Assembly: GCA_028699735.1 (NCBI GenBank)
Contig: JAQVUB010000050.1
Span: 1-10,394 of the forward strand
DNA from: Lentisphaeria bacterium
GTDB lineage: Bacteria; Verrucomicrobiota; Lentisphaeria; Oligosphaerales; Oligosphaeraceae
Reading direction: 5' to 3'
DNA: 10,394 nucleotides
Both the position numbers and the translations under genes were made by a program. The notes under the pieces were generated by a model, which did not search any database, was not told where the DNA came from, and saw only the letters and a program-made list of their open reading frames with translations. Shown here piece by piece: positions 8,077 through 10,394 of the stretch (positions are counted from its first letter, which is position 1; the number at the start of each line of letters is the position of its first letter).

Positions 8077-8880
8077 TTAAGGATACAGCGGATCGGGCAG
8101 CTTGTTGAAATACCAGCGTCCGGAAGTACGCGCCGTGCTGCTGACGGTATTGACCCATTGCCGGGCTTCATTCAGCGATGGCGTCATGACATTGCCGCCC
8201 AGCGCCAGAAAATTGATGCTGGAGCGGTGATGCGGGTAATAACTCTGTGCTTGACTGGGGTGAATATACGGGTAGGGTATGTCCACCTGGCTATCGGGAT
8301 TGCGCGGGTTGTAGAAGCTGGTATTGCTGCCTGTTGCATCTCCCGCATAAACCAGACGGGAAGCATTCGTTATCCGGCTCAATTTCTGCTCAGAAAAATA
8401 GAAAGCGCGTGTCGTATTGCTGCCGTAGCCATTGATACCGATCGTCTGGACGGCTGCCAGACTCGAGAGGGTCTCACTCATGTTGCGAATGCCACGGCTT
8501 TTCAACAGAGCCGCCTGCGAAGTGCCGGCATCCGGGGAAGCCGGGCAAACCCAGTATATGGCATTGTTGGTATAGGGAACCAAGACCGCAACCCAGCGAT
8601 AAATACCACTTTCACCGGCGACCTTCTGCAGCCACCCGGGAACCGTGTCATCATTTTCATCACAGTACATTTGTACGGCCAGCCCGATCTGCTTGAGATT
8701 GTTGACACAACTGATTGCCTGGGCACGGCCTCGGGCTTGGGCAAGAGCCGGAAGCAACATGCTAGCCAGGATCGCAATGATGGCTATCACAACCAGCAAT
8801 TCAATCAATGTAAAATAAATCTGTAACCGTTTGCCCTGTACTGCAATTCCGTACCCGTTAACTTTCAGATTTCTGCTCAT
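8077..8880 (-). CDS. Prepilin-like surface protein with degenerate H-X9-DG domain
   Basis: This 267-aa protein is a type IV pilin/type II secretion pseudopilin-like protein of the kind found in many copies in Lentisphaerota. Residues 23-42 are the prepilin methylation and membrane segment (FTLIELLVV onward, with the conserved Glu at 27, position +5). The leader is long (22 residues) and has Tyr, not Gly, before the cleavage site. The helix leads into ARGRAQAISCVNNLKQIGLA, the usual downstream signature. Near the C-terminus His218 is followed nine residues later by Gly228-Gly229, a decayed form of the H-X9-DG motif. The start at 8880 has a very good AAGGAGA 5 nt upstream. Such proteins are presumed to sit in the membrane or in a pilus-like fibre. 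Their place beside glycan enzymes suggests substrate binding or surface display, but that is inference. It lies 48 nt after the regulator gene and 74 nt before the next gene. Confidence 0.9.
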   Translation of the reverse strand: MSRNLKVNGYGIAVQGKRLQIYFTLIELLVVIAIIAILASMLLPALAQARGRAQAISCVNNLKQIGLAVQMYCDENDDTVPGWLQKVAGESGIYRWVAVLVPYTNNAIYWVCPASPDAGTSQAALLKSRGIRNMSETLSSLAAVQTIGINGYGSNTTRAFYFSEQKLSRITNASRLVYAGDATGSNTSFYNPRNPDSQVDIPYPYIHPSQAQSYYPHHRSSINFLALGGNVMTPSLNEARQWVNTVSSTARTSGRWYFNKLPDPLYP

Positions 8881-8885
8881 GTCAA

Positions 8886-8892
8886 TCTCCTT
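8886..8892 (-). promoter_or_regulatory. Strong Shine-Dalgarno AAGGAGA of the pseudopilin gene
   Basis: AAGGAGA on the minus strand lies 5 nt before the ATG at 8880 and follows an A-run. It is the strongest ribosome site in the window and fixes the unusually long 22-residue leader as real. A strong site here fits a structural protein made in larger amounts than the enzymes or the regulator. Confidence 0.8.
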
Positions 8893-8928
8893 TTTTTGTC
8901 AGTGATTTCTCTCTTGAAAAAATATCAA

Positions 8929-10083
8929 TTACCTGTTCGTTGATGATAGCTTTGTACCGCTTGAGTTTCGAATGACCAGTTCCGGTTTGACGAGAATGGT
9001 TTCATTTTTCCATTTTTCCTGCAGTGCCTGGGCGGTAAGATGTCCAATTTCGCGTTCATTGATGGAAATGGAGCTGAGTGTTGGTTCCATCAGTTCACAG
9101 GTGGCTACACTATTCAGCATTCCCATGACCGCAATATCCCGGCCGACCGTAATGTTCATCTCCCTGGCCATCCGGTAGATGGCTGGCGTACGGAAGTCAC
9201 CGGCTGCCAGAAAGGCTTCGCATTCATCTTCAAAACAGCCGCGCAATTCTTTGTCAAAACGCGCATCATTGGCATGAATGCCGCCGGTGGGGCCGTCGAT
9301 CAGACGCACCAGCTGATAAAAATCCAGGCTGGCCTCATTGTATGCACATTCAATGCCATCCAGTAGTAGATGAACATAATTATCGCTATGAATACCAACC
9401 CGCCGGCAGTACATTTCATCAAGACGCTGCAATCCGAACACGGCCAGTTTCCGCCGGCCCTGTTCAAGAAAATATCGCCCGGCAAGATAACCCGCCTGTT
9501 TCATGTCCGTTAAAATCCGGTTGACGTTGCCAAAGGGCACGGAACAACTGTCAAAAATGACAAAATTCAGCTGCTCAAAATCTGTCAGATAGTTGCTCAG
9601 GTGCCGGTAGGGAAAGTGCCGGTCACCGTAGATTACCAGAGAATGATACCGGTTCTTCATTGCCTGGTCAAGCCATTCTTCAGCCTGCTCAATCGGAGTA
9701 CCGGAGCCAAAACCGGCATGCAAGGGAATGTTGTAAAAGGGCTGCCCATTCAACACTTCCTGTATCGCCGCAAACAACTTCCCGAAAATGGAAATGTTGA
9801 TGTCTACTAAATACCCGACTTTCGTCTTCCCCTCTACAAAAGCTGCCTGCGGCTCCGTTACAAACGTACCCTTGCCCTGCAGTCGCTTCACATAACCCTC
9901 ACCCTCCAATACCTGCAAAATGTTCGATACCGTCAGATAACTGATCCCATAGCGAGAACATAACTCCCTGGCACCAGGCAACTGACTGCCACGAGCATAC
10001 TTCCCAGATTGTATCTCACTCTTCAGCTGCTCACTGAACAGGACATACTTCGGGACTTTCTTCTCAATGACCAAATTACCCAT
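8929..10083 (-). CDS. GntR/LacI-type chimeric transcriptional regulator
   Basis: This 384-aa protein is a cytoplasmic DNA-binding regulator, most likely a sugar-responsive repressor. Residues about 12-77 are a GntR-type winged helix (FSEQLKSEIQSGKY, then RELCSRYGISYLTVSNIL, then EGYVKRLQGKGTFV). Residues about 86-375 are a LacI/GalR-like periplasmic-binding-protein domain; its C-terminal signature is VGRDIAVMGM followed by EPTLSSISINEREIG. This is the arrangement of AraR-type regulators, where a GntR head is joined to a sugar-sensing body. The start at 10083 has GAGG about 10 nt upstream. It is the first gene of the operon, so it is probably autoregulated through the palindrome at 10142-10155. 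Its natural ligand is likely a breakdown product of the glycan attacked by the two enzymes downstream, but the sugar cannot be named. Confidence 0.92.
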   Translation of the reverse strand: MGNLVIEKKVPKYVLFSEQLKSEIQSGKYARGSQLPGARELCSRYGISYLTVSNILQVLEGEGYVKRLQGKGTFVTEPQAAFVEGKTKVGYLVDINISIFGKLFAAIQEVLNGQPFYNIPLHAGFGSGTPIEQAEEWLDQAMKNRYHSLVIYGDRHFPYRHLSNYLTDFEQLNFVIFDSCSVPFGNVNRILTDMKQAGYLAGRYFLEQGRRKLAVFGLQRLDEMYCRRVGIHSDNYVHLLLDGIECAYNEASLDFYQLVRLIDGPTGGIHANDARFDKELRGCFEDECEAFLAAGDFRTPAIYRMAREMNITVGRDIAVMGMLNSVATCELMEPTLSSISINEREIGHLTAQALQEKWKNETILVKPELVIRNSSGTKLSSTNR

Positions 10084-10141
10084 GACCGATCAACCTCAAC
10101 AAAAAAAATAAAATGACCTTATGTGAATCTGTTGAAAAGGG

Positions 10142-10155
10142 GTGATATATATCAC
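10142..10155. promoter_or_regulatory. Candidate operator: perfect 14-bp palindrome GTGATATATATCAC
   Basis: GTGATATATATCAC is a perfect inverted repeat just downstream of the predicted transcription start of the regulator gene. A dimeric repressor bound here would block the promoter. The encoded GntR/LacI protein is the obvious candidate. The core GTGA-N6-TCAC also equals the inner part of a CRP-family site (TGTGA-N6-TCACA), but the outer T and A are missing, and a site at about +2 to +15 suits repression better than activation. Confidence 0.6.
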
Positions 10156-10163
10156 TTGCATTC

Positions 10164-10192
10164 ACTATAAAACGGCAAATCGGGTTTGTCAA
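10164..10192 (-). promoter_or_regulatory. Sigma70-type promoter of the regulator-led operon
   Basis: On the minus strand TTGACA (10192-10187) and TATAGT (10169-10164) are separated by exactly 17 nt. This is a perfect -35 box, and the -10 box differs from consensus only at its fifth base. Transcription should start near 10157, leaving a 5' leader of about 74 nt before the ATG at 10083. No other promoter this good was seen in the gaps between the genes, so it may drive all four. Confidence 0.75.
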
Positions 10193-10268
10193 ATGGTTGC
10201 AATTTTTTTTCTGGTTTCAGGTGACTTTTCTGGTAATGCCTCAGTTAAACTTGGTAACAGAGGAATTC
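10193..10268. other. Spacer between promoter and right-hand inverted repeat; nothing recognised
   Basis: These 76 bases are AT-rich, with a short T-run at the left. I see no gene, no clear promoter on the plus strand and no strong hairpin. Together with the leader, promoter, operator and inverted repeat they make up the 311-base gene-free stretch from 10084 to the right edge. Confidence 0.5.
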
Positions 10269-10391
10269 TTTTTAACAACAAAAAGCACGAACCGACCCGA
10301 AAAAATTTCATGGGAAACGGTTTTTACTGGGGAAATTCATTGTTCACCCCATGAAATTTTTTCGGGTCGTTAGTGTCTTTCGTTGTAAAAA
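10269..10391. repeat. Long imperfect inverted repeat with 22-bp perfect core
   Basis: Positions 10293-10314 and 10348-10369 are perfect reverse complements (22 bp) around a 33-base centre. The pairing continues outward with mismatches and single-base bulges: CAAC...CAC...AA on the left (10276-10292) faces TT...GTG...GTTG on the right (10370-10385), and T5 at 10269-10273 faces the A-run from 10387. Inside the centre, TGGGG (10328-10332) can pair with CCCCA (10347-10351) as an alternative small hairpin. The outer right end is the GTGTCTTTCGTTGT tag also found at 127-140. It may be a small non-coding repeat element. Read on the minus strand the right arm comes first and the left arm is followed by a T-rich stretch, so it could also terminate an unseen gene to the right. 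Confidence 0.8.
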
Positions 10392-10394
10392 AAT

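Noticed and set aside
7843..8826. 327-codon open frame on the plus strand across the pseudopilin gene
   Set aside because: It is antisense to the clear prepilin signature and to the start of the 1351-aa protein, with no recognisable domain of its own.
10142..10354. 70-codon open frame on the plus strand over the promoter region
   Set aside because: It starts inside the palindrome, crosses the promoter and ends inside the inverted repeat. No ribosome site of note and no family resemblance; its tail is simply translated repeat.

Overview
The window looks like a piece of a Lentisphaerota (Victivallis-type) or closely related PVC-group chromosome. The evidence is a prepilin-like protein with the FTLIELLVVIAIIAILASML-type N-terminus and a degenerate H-X9-DG tail, very large secreted multidomain glycoside-hydrolase-like proteins, a GntR/LacI-type chimeric regulator, and intergenic repeats rich in ACGAAAGACACGAA and TGGAC. 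The assignment rests on recognition of these family styles, not on any search.

All four genes lie on the minus strand and read from right to left as one probable operon. The order is: GntR/LacI-type regulator (10083-8929), 48-nt gap, pseudopilin-like surface protein (8880-8077), 74-nt gap, 1351-aa secreted CBM9-like/GH123-like/LamG protein (8002-3947), 26-nt gap, 1255-aa secreted DUF6259-like glycoside hydrolase (3920-153). No terminator is visible in the gaps. A strong sigma70-type promoter (TTGACA, 17 nt, TATAGT) lies upstream of the regulator. A perfect 14-bp palindrome (GTGATATATATCAC) sits just after the predicted start of transcription, where a repressor would block it. The regulator therefore probably controls itself and the genes behind it in response to a sugar.

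Taken together this looks like a small glycan-use locus. A sugar-responsive repressor switches on a prepilin-like surface protein and two large exported enzymes with carbohydrate-binding modules at their ends. No transporter, sulfatase or intracellular sugar enzyme is in the window, and the substrate cannot be read from sequence alone. The GH123-like part hints at a hexosaminidase-like mechanism, but this is inference.

The two edges hold no genes but are full of repeats. Positions 1-152 hold a degenerate array of TGGAC words, a perfect CTGACAG tandem, a small hairpin and a copy of a GTGTCTTTCGTTGT-A-tract tag. Positions 10193-10394 hold a long imperfect inverted repeat of about 123 bp whose outer end carries the same tag. 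The operon is thus bracketed by related intergenic repeat elements. These, the promoter/operator pair and the pairing of a pseudopilin with glycan enzymes are the parts most worth a second look.
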